DNA from: Melanocharis versteri
Taxonomy: Eukaryota > Chordata > Aves > Passeriformes > Melanocharitidae
Assembly (NCBI GenBank): GCA_013397845.1
Contig: VZTG01005242.1
Location: 523,032-587,031, forward strand
Reading direction: 5' to 3'
DNA: 64,000 nt
A program made the translations under genes and the position numbers. Positions 25,351 through 39,052 of this stretch are shown in pieces. A model generated the notes under the pieces. That model searched no databases. It saw only the letters and a list, made by a program, of their open reading frames with translations, and had not been told where the DNA came from. How positions within the stretch are numbered: the first letter of the stretch is position 1; each line of letters opens with the position of its first letter.

Positions 25351-28300
25351 AGCGTGGGGCCCTCCCTGATACTGAAACAAGATGATGCAGTTTATCAACC
25401 TCTTCCAGAGTATGCTCAAACCCTAATTCCACTCCTTATCTGAACATTATCAAACTCCTAATCCCTCAGATCTCTGCAGTCAGATGGTTTAAGCCAATAA
25501 CATTTTTTGTGTTAACCCTGAGGCGATTTCTAAGCTGCAGTTTATCAATATCTGCTGGCTTGAGCCCCAGCCCTAAACGCAGTTCCAGTATTATACTTCA
25601 TTCTAGGTCAACACCCCTTTCTAATTCTAGATGTGAATGTAACCTCACAAGGCTTTGATAGCAGGTTTTATTCTGTGCTGGTATTTGCTGGGCTGAGCTG
25701 CCATCCTAGCCCCATCATTTCTTCCAGATTTGAACGTGATCGTAGCCAAATTGCTACTGCCAGTACTAGACTTTACTTCAGCCCTTCTAAAGAGCAGGGG
25801 TGTTGTAGAGGTGTTGTCAGTTGTACCTGCAAGTCACAACACTAACCTCTGTCACTGCCTTGCTACCTTTTTCTGCAGGTCTTGTAGAAGGTACATAAAA
25901 GAGGCAGCGCCCTTCCTGAACCAGTATCTTTCTCTAACTTACGTTCACTTTTCATCCCAAAAGTTAACTCAGCTTTTAACAGGAACCTTATCTGTAGCAA
26001 AGCCACACCTTCTTGTCTAGGACACAAATACAGGTGCGTGGTCTCTGGTGTTCAATGGCTTCGAGTCCCAGATCTTACCTAACTAATCACTTTTAGGTAG
26101 TTCAGTAACAGCGTTTGTTAATTTTGACCAAAAATTAACTGCTGCTTTGCAAAGGTGAATGAGTGACCCAGGTCCCATAGTAAACAAAACTAGTACGTAG
26201 AAAATCTCCATGCTGACTTAATTTGTATGAAAATTTTTTTCAGAGCAGCATGGTCAGTATCTCACTATAAGAAAAAGTAAACAAGGTTGTAGTTTGCAAT
26301 TTTTTTTCTGGTAGAAAGTGATGTTTGTGCTTTGCAAAGAGGAAGAATAAATTGGTTCTCTCAACCTCAAACCCTCCTCCTTTCCCATTTCAGTTATTTT
26401 AATCCTTGGCATGGTCATGAGATGAGAAACTTGTATGTCTAGGTGACTCATATGTCTTGGTAGTTCAAAGATATGACTGACTCCTTTCAGCTGGAAGGAA
26501 CTGAAGTTTACAGCGGTGATACTGATCTGCCTCTGTTTTATTTTGAGTACTCTGATAGTAGTACAGATCAACCATCTATGGCATGTGTAGGATTATAGGG
26601 GAAAAGAAAAGTATGTCCTGTCTCAATGCAATTATAGGCAGGATAAGAAAATCTACATTTAGATCTAAGTATTTTGGAGACTCCCTTCTGAGTCTGAGGA
26701 CTATTATCATATAGATGCTGTGACCCCATGTAAGTATAATATGAGAACCTGTCAGAGAGGAACCAGAAAATGCAGTTAAAAACAAGTCAGGGTATTTGTT
26801 TATGACAGACAGTTAAAGAGTTCATGTTACTGGAATTCAAAGGCCCATAATTTTGTCTAGTCCAAGCTTAGTAAGGTGCAGCTTTCTGTGAGTGTTATTC
26901 AGTTTAAGGCTGGGCTGTCTTAAGCATTTTTGTATGAAGCTGAAGAACAGTATTTATGCTTAATTTCAAAACAAGCAGCTTGCAGTATATGCTGTAACTC
27001 TGTGAGAAGCTGGTGAAGATTTGGAAACTTACTGAGATGGTAAAGAAAGTCCCAGATGCTGCCAGTTCATTTTGTATTAAAAAGGAATGCAGCATCATTG
27101 GCCATTTGTGAAAATTCTCACGCTCAAAAAAGACAACAATTGATCCTTTCCCTTCTCTTGAATCCTGTACTCACATGTTTATGTGCTAGTCTTTATCTTG
27201 GTGAATCTCATTTTAGAAAAACATTATTTTTGCCTCATGTGCATGGAGAGACATTGAAATTACAGTGGGTTAGAAGTCCTCAGTTCTCTTCACTTTCGTT
27301 CTCACAGTACTTGCTGGCTTGAACAAAAATTTATCGTATTACACTCGTGGATCTTCAGTCACATAGACCTGCTGTCTGAGACCCCTTTTGTAATATTGGG
27401 AAACCTCCTGTCCCATATGTTTGAGTCTGTGAAAGTGCAACCATCTAGTTTTTGTATCTCTGAAGTTCTGAGGAAAGTAGGTTCTCCTTTGGCTGCTCCT
27501 TTTTTGCAGTTTAACTCTTTGGGGACTGTCATCTAGAAGGAAACCCCAAAATCTCCTGAAGTGACTTTGTAAACACAGCCCCATATCATACTGCAGTGAC
27601 AGGACACCCTCAGGTGGATGCCCCCGGGCAGTTTGGGCCTCTGAAGGTGAAGTTTCATGGTGCTGCTCTGACCAGGTCGACAGCTTGTGTCAGCACACAT
27701 CCTGGCCACCCTTTCTCTCTGTGCTGCACTGACAGAAGTGGGAGCTCTGAGTTCAGCAGTGAAGTCACAAGGACCAGAGCTCATCTTCGATGCTCAGGAG
27801 GTGAGCATGTGCTCAAACATTCCCTCTGGGACTCTTACAGAACAATCACTGAGATTGGACTAGCAAAGGAACACATGGATCTTGACTGAATAGGACCCAT
27901 CCACAGGCCTTTTCTTATTCTTTCACCATTCTTTAAGGGAGCATGGAGTTGTCTTAGAAACGCAGTCAACCTGCTGTTTTTCTCTTTTCCAGACAAGTCT
28001 TATGCATCGTAGTTATTCATTCAAAACACAGTGTGTTTCTCATGTCTGTGCTGTCACCTTTGCTGGGATTTGTGTCACTCGTGTAGTCAAAGCATCCCGA
28101 AAGTTTATTTGTTTGCCTTTGTTCTTTAATCAGTTCCTTCATCTATTTTGTGCCACAAACAGTTGTGGAGGTGCAGCTGAAGAGTAAACAGTGTTCCTGG
28201 CTGAGTCATGGCAGGAGCCAGCGTTTGAAGCTCCTGTACTGTGCAGGCCCACAGAGCTGAGCTGAGGACAGACTGTGCAAAATAAAGCAGGAGTGTCTCT

Positions 28301-31300
28301 CTGCATGTTTGAGTGTTTGTAACGTATGAGCAATATCTCCATGTTGCTGGTATTAAAATAAAAGTATTTAAAAATAATAATAGAGTTTTGGTGTGGAAGG
28401 CTTGTACCTGATGTACTTGCAAGGAAGTTGTCCCTCAAGACTTCAGTCTTTCCATTTAAAAAGAAGAACTTTTTGTCTTCCTTACTTTAATTATTCTTGG
28501 AAACATTTGTTCCATCAGTGTGGGCTTAGGTAGACTGGAGTGTCTTACTCCAGGCTGGGAGACAAAACCAAGCGACCTTTTCTGCAGTGATTTATGGCTC
28601 ACAGTAGCACATCTACACTGGTTAAAAACCTCTGTACCCATAATTCACATAATTATACTGCTGTAACCTGTCTAAGGTCTAAAATAGTCTGAGGAATCCA
28701 AGGAGTTGTCCAACAAAAACAGGAAACACAGATGGGGTGTTCAGATTATTTTTATGTATGGGGAGGTTAGAATACACCTGAAATTTGTGTGTGGCCCTTA
28801 TGCATCTAAAAGAGGCACAGTAGGGCAGGGACTTTTTCCCCCTGTCTCTTTTATGCTGTAATTATTATAAATAATTTATACAGGGGTAAAAATAATGTTC
28901 CATATTTTAGTGCAAGTAGAAGGATTCTTTGGTGGTAATGGTGGCCCATAATGCATAAAAGGCAGAATTTGTCACGACAGAGCTCCAGTAAAACATACAA
29001 GTTCTAAAATGTGCAGAGCATTCTGCTAGAAATTATACATCTGAAGTATCAAAGAATCTGTGTGAGCCTGTGCTGCCTAAAATATACCCTGGAGACTGAA
29101 GTAGATCAATGAGTGTTTACTTTCACAAGGTATGTTCTGTTTGATCAGATTAATTTGAAATTCTAAGTAATGACTGGAAATCAGGCTAATGGTCAATTAA
29201 CACACTAAAGCTGTAGTGACCCATAACAAAGCAGGAGAAGAGCACAGCCACTATTACAAGAAGGACCCATATCTTCTCTGCCCTACAGATTAACTCCAGC
29301 ACTCAGCAAAGCAATGCTGCCTGACCTGGCCAAAGCTGGAGGGATCTGCCTGAGTCTCCCTCTCCAACTCTTAACCACTCCTCTTCTCCAGGTGTTAAAA
29401 CTGATAAGTGCACAGAAGGCCGCGATGGGTTTTTCAGATTCACTGTCAGTGTGGTAGAGGCAGTAGATCTGCTCAGAAAAATTAGCCAGGACAGCAGCTT
29501 GTCTTACATTAGGATTTGGCGAGGGTTCATCTTGTCAGAATCGTTTCCACCCATGTAGACTTGGCAGCCTTGGATGTTTGTGGTGTTGCCGGTAGCTATT
29601 TATCTCTGCAGGCTCCTTTAGCTACTTTAAAAGTGAAGGCCATTCTTACACAGGTTCACATGACATTTTCTGTCATGTCTGTAAGGTACAAGTGTTTGAT
29701 TTCTATGTAATGCCAGCATCCCATAGGGGATAAGCCATAGGGAATATCCAGTGTAGCTTCCCAGAACTGCCTCGTTACTTACATTATGTGTGTGGTACGT
29801 GTTCTAGTAGACAGGTGAGCTAATGGTGACATGCAAAATTGATGGGCAGTTTTCTCATGTAGTATTATGTGCTGCAGATTCCCCATAGCTGCACTCACTG
29901 ACCGTGTTTGAAACAGCAGATGAACTTTTTTCTGCAGTTTTTATGTTGTGTATTTGCAGCTCTTGTTTGAAACGGGCAGTGGAGGTGTTCTTGTAGCTCT
30001 ACGGCTCTACAGGCATGAGAGAAGCAGGATTTATGGGGTGGGAGAGAACTTCTTAATTAGTCTGACTGATTTCGCTGGGGGAAAACATGTTATGCCTTCC
30101 AGGCTGAAAGAAAAGGTCCAATGGCAGAGTCTCCAAGTGCTTGTCCGCTATGAATTGTGGAGTCTCTGACTTCTCTGAGGTGCTAGAGCCTCACAATCCA
30201 TCAGCCTTTTCAGGAGAGAAGTTAAGAGGAAAAGTGGCTGTGAAAGTTTTGCCTTTTCTGGTTCTTACCAGGACATAAATCACTGAATGTGAGTGTGCCA
30301 AGAAGTTTATCTTGCTGGTAACAGTTACGTAAAAAACTATGTGCATTTCAGTTGTCAATATTGCCAGTCCAGAGTCACTTATAATGATATAATTGCATTG
30401 CCAAAGAAAATGGAAGCAGCATAGATGCTACAAAATTAATTCCTTACAGAGTCATATTGTCCTGTAACAGCAACACGGGAAAAATAAAGAAACAGTGGGA
30501 GGGCCCTTTAATTAAGCCACTGTGATCTTCTTGCTTTTGAATTATTCAATAGGGAGCCTTGGGCTTGAGGCGAAGTTTCTTTTGGTGCATTTATTTCAGT
30601 GCCAATAACAGTATAAAAAGAAATTAAACATTTGGAGGAAAGTTCATAGAATTGATTTAAAAGTACCATTAATTGTCCAAAATAATAATCTCTCTCTTTT
30701 ATCTGTGTGATTTTTTTAGTATGCTCTTGACTACTGAGCTCCCATTATGCTGTTTTCTGCTCCCCTTTGCTTAGTGTACTGTTGCATGCTGTATTTTAGA
30801 AAAATATTTAAGTGAGATAAGGCCATTTGATACAAAGAAGTAAACAGTATCTGCTAGACTGTGCTGACCCCTGAAAATCTGCATCTAAATAGCAAGATAT
30901 CATATTTATCCTAAAGATTGGTCTGAAGATAGGGCATGTTTTGCACTTCTTAGTAAAAGGTTTTTTACAGTAGGTTTTTGTTTTTAAAACATGTAGTTAC
31001 AAAATTCTTAAATAGTATTGTAACTGAAGCACTCCTGAGGGGTAGCTTTCAAAAGATTATTGTCCACAGGATGCATGGCCCTGAGTGTGTTTTAAGTGAT
31101 CTTTTTGTAAATATTTTTAGTGAAATAACCCAATGGGAAAAGCAGTATTCTTCTGGGTGATGGCTTCAGTGCATTTCTGATGTAGTTTAAGGTTTCCCTC
31201 GCTGCAAACTTTGGGCCATACATCCCAAAGCTTGTGCGTATGTGAGTCGGGTATATGGAATTGTGGAGAATGATTTGAAGATTTTAACCTAGCAGCCCTT

Positions 31301-31917
31301 CTGATAACTCACATTAATCTGTGCAACTAATAATAAAGTGGTCCCAAGAGATAAATTCCTTGAATCTACTGAGCTTGGCAGAGCATTTACTGAAGGGAAG
31401 GCGTAGGGCAGCCTGGATGCTATAGAAAGATAGCAGGCATGGGGATTTGGGAATTTTATGTGAGGAGGCAAAGCAAACTGGCAGCGCTTAGTAGCAGCCA
31501 TGAGTAGTTGTTGTTTGGAGACCCAAACTAAACCCTCTAAGGAGGAATATTTAGCTGAGGGATTGAGCAGGACAGGGAGCTCAGGGATTGTGCTGAGGGC
31601 AGGCAGCTGCACGCAGTGGCAGAGCTTCATACGCTGCTCTTGGTTCGCTTTGTGTAAAGCCTGTAAGGAAGGCACTAGGAAGACTCTTTTCGGAAGCGCG
31701 ATTGAATGGAAAACAGAGGCCTTTTATTGCCTCTGCCCTGAAGAGAGAACAAAACCCTTTGTTTTGTTGTTATTTATCTATTTGCATCTCAGAGAAGGAG
31801 ACTAGAAACTTGATTTTAAGCACTAGAAAAAGCAGGCGTTTGTTTTGTAGTTATTGCACTCATGTTGGCAGGGAAGAACATGATACTTTGGGTGATTTAA
31901 GCCAAAAGGGAGTTCTG

Positions 31918-31962
31918 TGGTTGGGGTTTTTTGGGGCAGGTTGGCTAGGTTTGGGGTTTTTT
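31918..31962 (+). repeat. G/T tract with G-quadruplex potential
   Basis: Three runs of four G on the + strand (about 31923-31926, 31933-31936 and 31953-31956), with GG pairs between them, sit in a T-rich setting. Because the gene is transcribed from this strand, the pre-mRNA would carry the G runs. Quadruplex formation is an inference. Confidence 0.5.
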
Positions 31963-34610
31963 TGCCTTCTCTTAGAACAAAGCAGGCTTGGACTTGGGAC
32001 AGTGTCCTAATGAGCAATTGTATTTGTTTTTCCTTTTTGGCATGCCAAGATTTCTTGATGTGAGCATTAAGTCCAACACTTGCTTTAAAACAGCAAATTC
32101 TCAAAAAGCCAAATCTCTTTATGAGCTGGTCTCTTCTAATCAATTCACATCTACCAGTCCATTACATCATACTATATGTAACAAGCCCCCATACATGTAT
32201 TTTATACAGTCACATATACTTACATAGCTAGATGTAAGATATCACTATCCTTAATCAACCTTTTAAAAAGGGAAGATTGTAAGGTGATATTTAAAAACAT
32301 GATAGTGTTAAGTGAAGAAAGTGAGCTACAGGATTTGTTTTTTAAAAATCTTCTGTGGTAGCATGTGATATTAAAAAAACAATTGAAAAAACTGAAGTTC
32401 CGGCCCATATTAGCAAGATGTAATAAGTCTTTTCATGTCTGGACAGAAGCAGCATGTCACACTTAAAACTATTTTTAATGGCTCAGAGGTAAAAAAAAAA
32501 TAAGGAATATATTTTCTAAGCAACACACATTTGGAAATAAAAATACTTAGTAAGTTAATTTTGTCCTTGTGTTTGCCCTTGTGTTTAATTTCTTATAAAC
32601 CCATATAGAAAGTGAAGGGATTCTTGTACCCTAGCTTGATGAAGAAAGCTGGGGACAGTTCGTGTAAATCCCTTCAAAGTAATTTTAAAGCAGCTTTGAA
32701 CGTGACAAGTGTTTAAGTGAATTATGCTGATAGACAGGTTTCATTAGTTAAAGTGATGTCATTTGGTGTCTTAAACAGTTGTCCTGATTTTTCATTCTGG
32801 GCAATGTAACTGGAGGTCAACATGTGGTCAACTTTACTTTGAAAGTAACCACTGTGCTCCTTTCAAAAGGGTGATGTCAGTCCTTTTCACATTTGAGTGT
32901 GCCGGTGAGCAAAGGAGGGTGTTCATTGCCATTTCTTGCCCTGGTAATGGTGCCCAATGTGTTTGGAGCCAAGGCGCTTTTCCGGGGACTTTCCAGTGAC
33001 GTCTGGTTGCCAGAGGCACTTGGCCTCATGGCGTCACCTTCAGCAGAAGTGCTGAAATCTGTCCATACCAGAAACCTTTAAAAAGCAAAAAAGCATACCG
33101 CGGAACTCTACAAGTTGGGTTTGCTTTCCTGCCTTGGAGAGGGAGAGAGGGAACGTGCCAGCTCCTTCAAGGTGCTCTCCTGGTGGCCAGGGGATGGATG
33201 GCACCCACCTGCCCCCAGCCTGGCTCTACGGTCAAGCGAGCAGGTAAAACAGGACGGGTGTTTCTGTTGTGTGCAGGACACTTCCTGCTGTGCAGGTGAA
33301 ACTCAGGAGGTGTGTAATCTCCAGGCAGGCGTTGCTTGTGCCTGGGTGCAGGGCAGCAAGCAGCTGAGGGGAGATAACCAGCAAGACAACTAGACACCCC
33401 CCACAAACCTCTATTGTCTTACATGCCTACCACAATAAAAGGATTATTAATTTTCTTTACCACTCTGGCAGATAAAGGGTAATACCTCTCTTTGAGGGTA
33501 ATTTGGCAGCTATCTAGGCCTTTTAATGAAGGTGCTGCGAGCAGAGTGGTTTCTTGGCAGCTCCTTGCTGGTATGATGCGGAGTTTGAGGGAACTGAGCC
33601 CCTCGCCTTCCCTGCCTCCCCCAGATTCCTCTTGAAGCCATCTTTCTTGTGGGACACTGATGTATACTTAAGCATACTGGCAAAAAGTCCTTTAGAAACG
33701 GTTTGGGGCTTTTTGACAAGAGAGTGATGTTTTAAGTTATCTTTGCTGACAGAACAATCTGTAAGCTTTAACACTCATCAGTTTTACACCAGACTCTTGG
33801 TAGATGTGGTGGTACATCCTAAATTCAGTTCAGAGCTGTCAACTAACTCCAGTTAAGGCCCTTTGCCAATGTCTTAGGTATGCCCCTTTATCCATTGCTA
33901 TAAAGTTCAATATGAAGTTGATGTTAAACTGGCTTTCATCTTGTTGAAGGTAGCAACATTTGAAATAGATGTATATACTTGCATTTCTAGTTACTGTACT
34001 TTGCTCTAAAGTCTTGGTTTTTTAAAAGATATAACTGCCCTGACTGTCAGCCTTCAAAAGTGGCTTTATCACGAAAAATGTTAATACAGAAAAGAGTTTT
34101 CCAAGAGTAACAATTGGTCTTTGAGTGCATGCAGGAGAGTGCTCTACCATGATTACCCTTTTGATAACCTTACTCTGCATGGACTGAGGTCACGACAGTA
34201 TTAATTACCTTCCAGAGATTTAATTCCTTTTATATTTCTGCTTTGGAAGGCATTGATAGACTTATCATGTAAAAGCATCTATTTCAATGGACATGTAGCA
34301 GATGCCTCTGCAGGTGCCAGAGGTTTTAAAGGTAGCTTTGAAGTTGAAGAACTGAGCTGGGAGTTCCTGCCTGACTTGTAGAGATATATCTTTCATAATG
34401 TGTAACTGAGAACAGGTAAATAATTACCTATGGTGTAGGTCCTTAGAGTACTTGGCACAAAATAGTTTAATTATTTTAAGAGCTGTGTTTGAAAACAACG
34501 CAGTCATGCAGCACTTGACTGGAGAACTAGAAAAATGGTTTGCCTCCCTCCATTTTCTCTTTTTTCCCTTCAGATAATAAGATTTTGATGAAGAGGTGAC
34601 TGGTAGCTGG

Positions 34611-34666
34611 GTTGTGGTGTGTGGGTTTTTTTATTGTTGGGGTTTTTTGCTGGTTTTTTTTTCCCT
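34611..34666 (+). repeat. T/G-rich low-complexity tract
   Basis: A stretch dominated by T with G runs, similar in make-up and orientation to those at 9849, 10681, 12768 and 31918. It is simple sequence in intron 2. Confidence 0.55.
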
Positions 34667-37600
34667 GAACTATTCTCTGTTGAGGACACATCCCTTTTAC
34701 TGAGGAACATACTTGTTACTCCAAGGTTCCTTCTCAGATAAGAATGGTAAGACTTATCTGATGTGGTTGAAATAACCTAAAGTGCAAAATTATTTTATGC
34801 TATTTAAAAGCAGGATAATGAGGGTTGAAAAGATTCTTCAAATACTTTAAACTATGTGTATGTTTTCCAGTGCATCTTTTTCTGAGTGCCCAAGTAAATT
34901 CATTTCCAAAAGAATGCTCAGCATTTAAAAGTATAAGTAGGTTTATCTGAAAATATAACAAACTGTGCTTGTTTTTGCAGTCAGAAATTAGCCCAGGTGC
35001 ATGGGTTGGCCTCCTTCTACATGTGGCATATTCTGAAATGAACAAGATAACTGTTAGAACAGCCAAACCCTAGGGAAGAGGAAGAAATGTTCTTGTATTT
35101 AGTTTATTAGCAAGAGACAATCTCTCTTGCTCTCCATCTTTGGGTTCCCATCTTGTGTTGAGGTCTGTGTCGTTCATCTTTTTGGAAGCAAAGACTCAGT
35201 GCTCTCCCCTTCAAGAAGTCATGATGTGAGAAAACTAATATATTTTAAGATTGGAGAAAGAAGTCAGCCTTTAAAATGTACTAGAATATTCACAATCTCT
35301 TAATTAGCACTAATGAATGTTATATTTCATATTTATTCCTGAGTTCAGGACCTAAGATTTCAAGAAAATTGTCAATTACTGCAAGATGCTTAATAGTTCA
35401 TCTGTCTATCCTAAATGTACATATGGAGACCAAGATCTTTAGAGTAGATAGAAGTGCAAATGGACCAACAGATTGGGGAAAAATATGCTGTAGCATCAAA
35501 TGTGATTTGGTCAGTGATGGCTTTGATCCAGAATTTTTTTATGCTCCATATCAGAAAAGATTCCTGACCAGCCCAGTGGGCTTTGCATTGACCTCAGATG
35601 CAGTGACAAAAATAGCATTAATAATTCCAAATATCACAAGGGAGAAAGAATGTGTGCAGGCATGGACTACAAGGCTGTGACAGAGCCCCAGCAGCACAAC
35701 TACAGTCCCCACAGTGCAGACTCAGCACGGTTTGGGATACATGAGCTGGCCTTGGATACTTGACAGAGTGGTGCTTTTCCTCCTGATGCTGCCATTGGCA
35801 AGAAATGTGTGGAGGCAAAGCAAAGCAGCAAAGTTGTCTTCCCCTCGAGCCTCTGAGCGTTCAGGGCAGTGCAAACACCATCTGCAGTCCCTACAGGTGG
35901 TTAATCCCACCTATGTACAGGGAGTATGTCAAAGCCATCGGCTGCAGGTAATTCAATTTCTAGTAATTACCATGCTGGAGATAATTTCCAGGAATGAAGT
36001 GTGTAAGGAAGAGGACAAAAAAGGGCAGCACCACTACAAACAGAGGGAACTGAGGAGAAAATAACACTTTTAAAGTTCTGATTTATTTGGTATCTGTTCT
36101 GTTTGAATAAGCAAGGACATATATTTGAATCAAATTTACTTAATTTAATCAATAAATTGTGGGTTAAATAATTTTGTTCATCCCTATCTTAGAGTGGCAT
36201 ATGTTTGACATTTATGTAACTGATATGCTTGATAAGACAATTGCAATGTAGATTCAGTGGCTATAAATTTTAAGAGGAAAGTGTTAAGCATACTTGCCTA
36301 GAAGAAGAAGAGAAGGAATTTTTCTGTAGGCCTTTTTCATGCAATCAGGGTTCCAAGACCCGATTTCCCTGACAAAGGTTCTACAAATAAGGAGTGGGCA
36401 TACATAAAGGAGTAGAATAGCTTTCCATACGCAGAGGTCTAATGAAAGGAAAATGAGACTGGTTAGAAGTTACTTGATTTTTTCATTGGGAATGAAGTTT
36501 AAAAACTTGTTATGCTTAGTAATGCTGTCTGTTTGGTTATGCAGCTGGATATCTGTTTTCTTGGACAGGAATAAAAAGTCATGCTTCAGGACAAAACATG
36601 AAAGCAAATTATTATTATTGTTATGCCTACTGAGAGAAGTTTCAGCACTTTACATAAAAACAAACAAGCTTCCCACACAAACATACACTTTAAAGCTTTG
36701 TGTGTGAATGCTGCCAAGGAAAGTGCATGTTTTTATTTTAGTTGATATATTTTAATTGGATTTTAAGTGGCTCATGAATAAACTGCCTTACATTAATATA
36801 TTGTCTCTCAGTTAGAATGTATACAAACATCTGAGCTGTATAGTGATGAGATTGATGTGCCTTATTCAAAAGCTGAGAGATACAGCCTCTTTTCTGCAGT
36901 ACTCTCACCTTCCTTTCCTGTGTGTGTCAGTGTGATTTGGTTTCTGATTTGAGAGTCATTCCCCAACATTTTATGGTACCTTTTGATAAAATTGTTTTCT
37001 CGTTTACACTGTTTGAACACTTCACTATTTTCTACTGTTTCTTCCGAAATACTCTGCTTTTTTTTCAAGCAGCAGCCTGCGTGTAATCGCTGCTTTGTCT
37101 GCTTGTGTGGGGTCTTGGGGAGAGGGGAAGAAAGAAGGGTTCCATCCTGCCCTCATTCTCTGCTGTGTATGCCAACCATCCTGGTACAAAACCAACTCTC
37201 CTCTCTTCTCCTGAACAGAAGCAGTGGTTCAGCAGTAGTAGAAGGCACCCTCCAGCCCTAAGGAGGGCCTGAGCAACATGGCAGACAACCATACAAAATG
37301 GCATTACAGGGGTGCAGCTCTTTGCTAGCAGTTGTTCAGGTCTAAGTTATTTAATAATGTGAAGGGTGGTTCCGCAGCTTAATGGGCTGTTAGCTAAATA
37401 ACTACAGGTAGCCCTGTGAATATGCACAGCCACTCCCCTTCTCCTTTAATTATCCAGTTTTATCATGTTTTCCCATCTACGCCTCTACGCTGCTTTTGAA
37501 GCTGGTTTTCTTACCCAGATGCCTCTGTCTCATCCTTCACTCTGCTGTTCCTGCATGAAATGCAGATGCCTGAGTGGTACAGATGAGAGCTGCCCAATGA

Positions 37601-39037
37601 GCTGTTGTCTTCTTGTGAAGCAGGGAGCTTTAGAAAACAGTTGTTGCTGACAGCCTACCTAGTGGTTTTGCTAAATGTTTCAGGGATTGACATTTCATGG
37701 AAAAAAAATGGGGAAAATATCAATGGTAGGTTTTCTTCTTTGCCCATGAATAATCCCATTGATGTTCCATTGAATAGTCAAAGAACGAGAGCTAGCAAAT
37801 ACAGATTACTGCATATTTATATTATTAATTCCTCCATTATTCTGCTAAGAAACAACAGAGCACAGTTTCTCTGAAACTAAGAGAGAATGCAGAATTGGTT
37901 TTCACTTAATTGGCTCTTTTGAAACAAGTCTCTTTGAGAAGCAGGATGTTGTTAGTCCACTGTGTAAAGACAGTGTAACAATACACCTAACACATAATCC
38001 AGAAACAGCTGTATGCAGGGGGCTGTATTTGAGGGGTAAAAATACCCTAGTAGCTTTCAAGTAGAAATGAGAATTTATACAAATGGAGCTTTGTCAAGAA
38101 ATCTGCACTAGCACATAAAATTAGTCAGTCATTGAAAACTTAACATCAAAATGTCCAGTGGAAATAATCATTGTATCAAAAAAACCCATAGGTTGGGTTT
38201 CATTTAAAGTCTGTTTTGATAGTCAAGGTCTTCATTCTTAGAAAGCTAATAATGGGTGAGAACAGGGTTCACTGAGCATGAAAAATACAGGATTTGGCTT
38301 AAAAATTGAGATGTAGTCAGTAATGTATACTGGAGTTTGCTTTCCTTTTCCTAATACCACTGTAAGGTTTAAGTACTTTCAAAAGTGTTTGTAATTATGT
38401 TAAATATTTGTAACAGTCATTTACCTAAAGATGGTATCATATAAATGTAACTGATTACAAATTGTCTTCTCCTTTAATTGTCTGTTGTGGGATAAGGTTC
38501 AAGTTTATGGGACAGTTCAGTGAGGTGTTATTCTTGCAGCTGCAGTCTGTTGAAATTATATCAAGATTCTCATCACTGCTTAAATTCAGTCTAATAGCAT
38601 GGAAAAGTAGTTAAGACTCTTCAAATAGTTGTATAGTGTTAAGATTTTAAGAAAGAAAATGAATCATGGTGCTCAGCACCTCAGTGCAATTGGTACCTGA
38701 AGGAAACAGTGTCGGGACAGATTTTCTGTTCAGGAGAAAATAGTGGAAGGGAGTCCTTAGCTGTGCACCTCATCCTCAACGCTGTTGAATCCGTGTGTTT
38801 TGCTTTGTGTTTCTAAAACAACGACAGCATACGAAACCACACAACAGCATTTCCCAGCACAGTCTACCCACATGATGAGCGTCTTTCAACTTTGCTTCCA
38901 TGCTGACTTAAGTTTTGACTCAGGAGGGCATTTGTAAACATTTGTTAGTCTATTCCTGTTTGACATTTCAGCATACGTATAAATAATTTGCTCAAGGCCT
39001 TTAATCCTTAGACTTTGCAAAGCAGAGCGTTGTTAGT

Positions 39038-39052
39038 GATGATGATGATGAT
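39038..39052. repeat. (GAT)5 microsatellite
   Basis: Five uninterrupted GAT triplets. It is intronic and likely length-polymorphic. Confidence 0.7.

Noticed and set aside
24995..25443. Four overlapping frames of 106-124 codons on both strands
   Set aside because: All are produced by the CpG/GC-rich patch. None resembles a known protein or has matching splice sites.
26057..26069. B-box-like GGCTTCGAGTCCC, considered as a tRNA or tRNA-derived SINE
   Set aside because: No A box at the right distance, no cloverleaf arms and no 3' tail.
28002..28187. Open frame in phase 0 after a very good acceptor (TTTTCTCTTTTCCAG at 27992)
   Set aside because: No credible donor follows within the open part, so it cannot be proposed as an exon of SPIRE1.
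31289..31675. 128-codon frame on the - strand
   Set aside because: It has no domain, no regulatory context and no coding signature.
35369..36064. Two neighbouring + strand frames of 103 and 116 codons
   Set aside because: They are in different frames with no known domain and no splice logic. I could not tie them to a retrocopy.
37605..37874. 89-codon frame with an Ig-like looking SWKKNGENING segment
   Set aside because: Only one short motif resembles an Ig strand, with no cysteines or neighbours to support it. It is likely coincidence.
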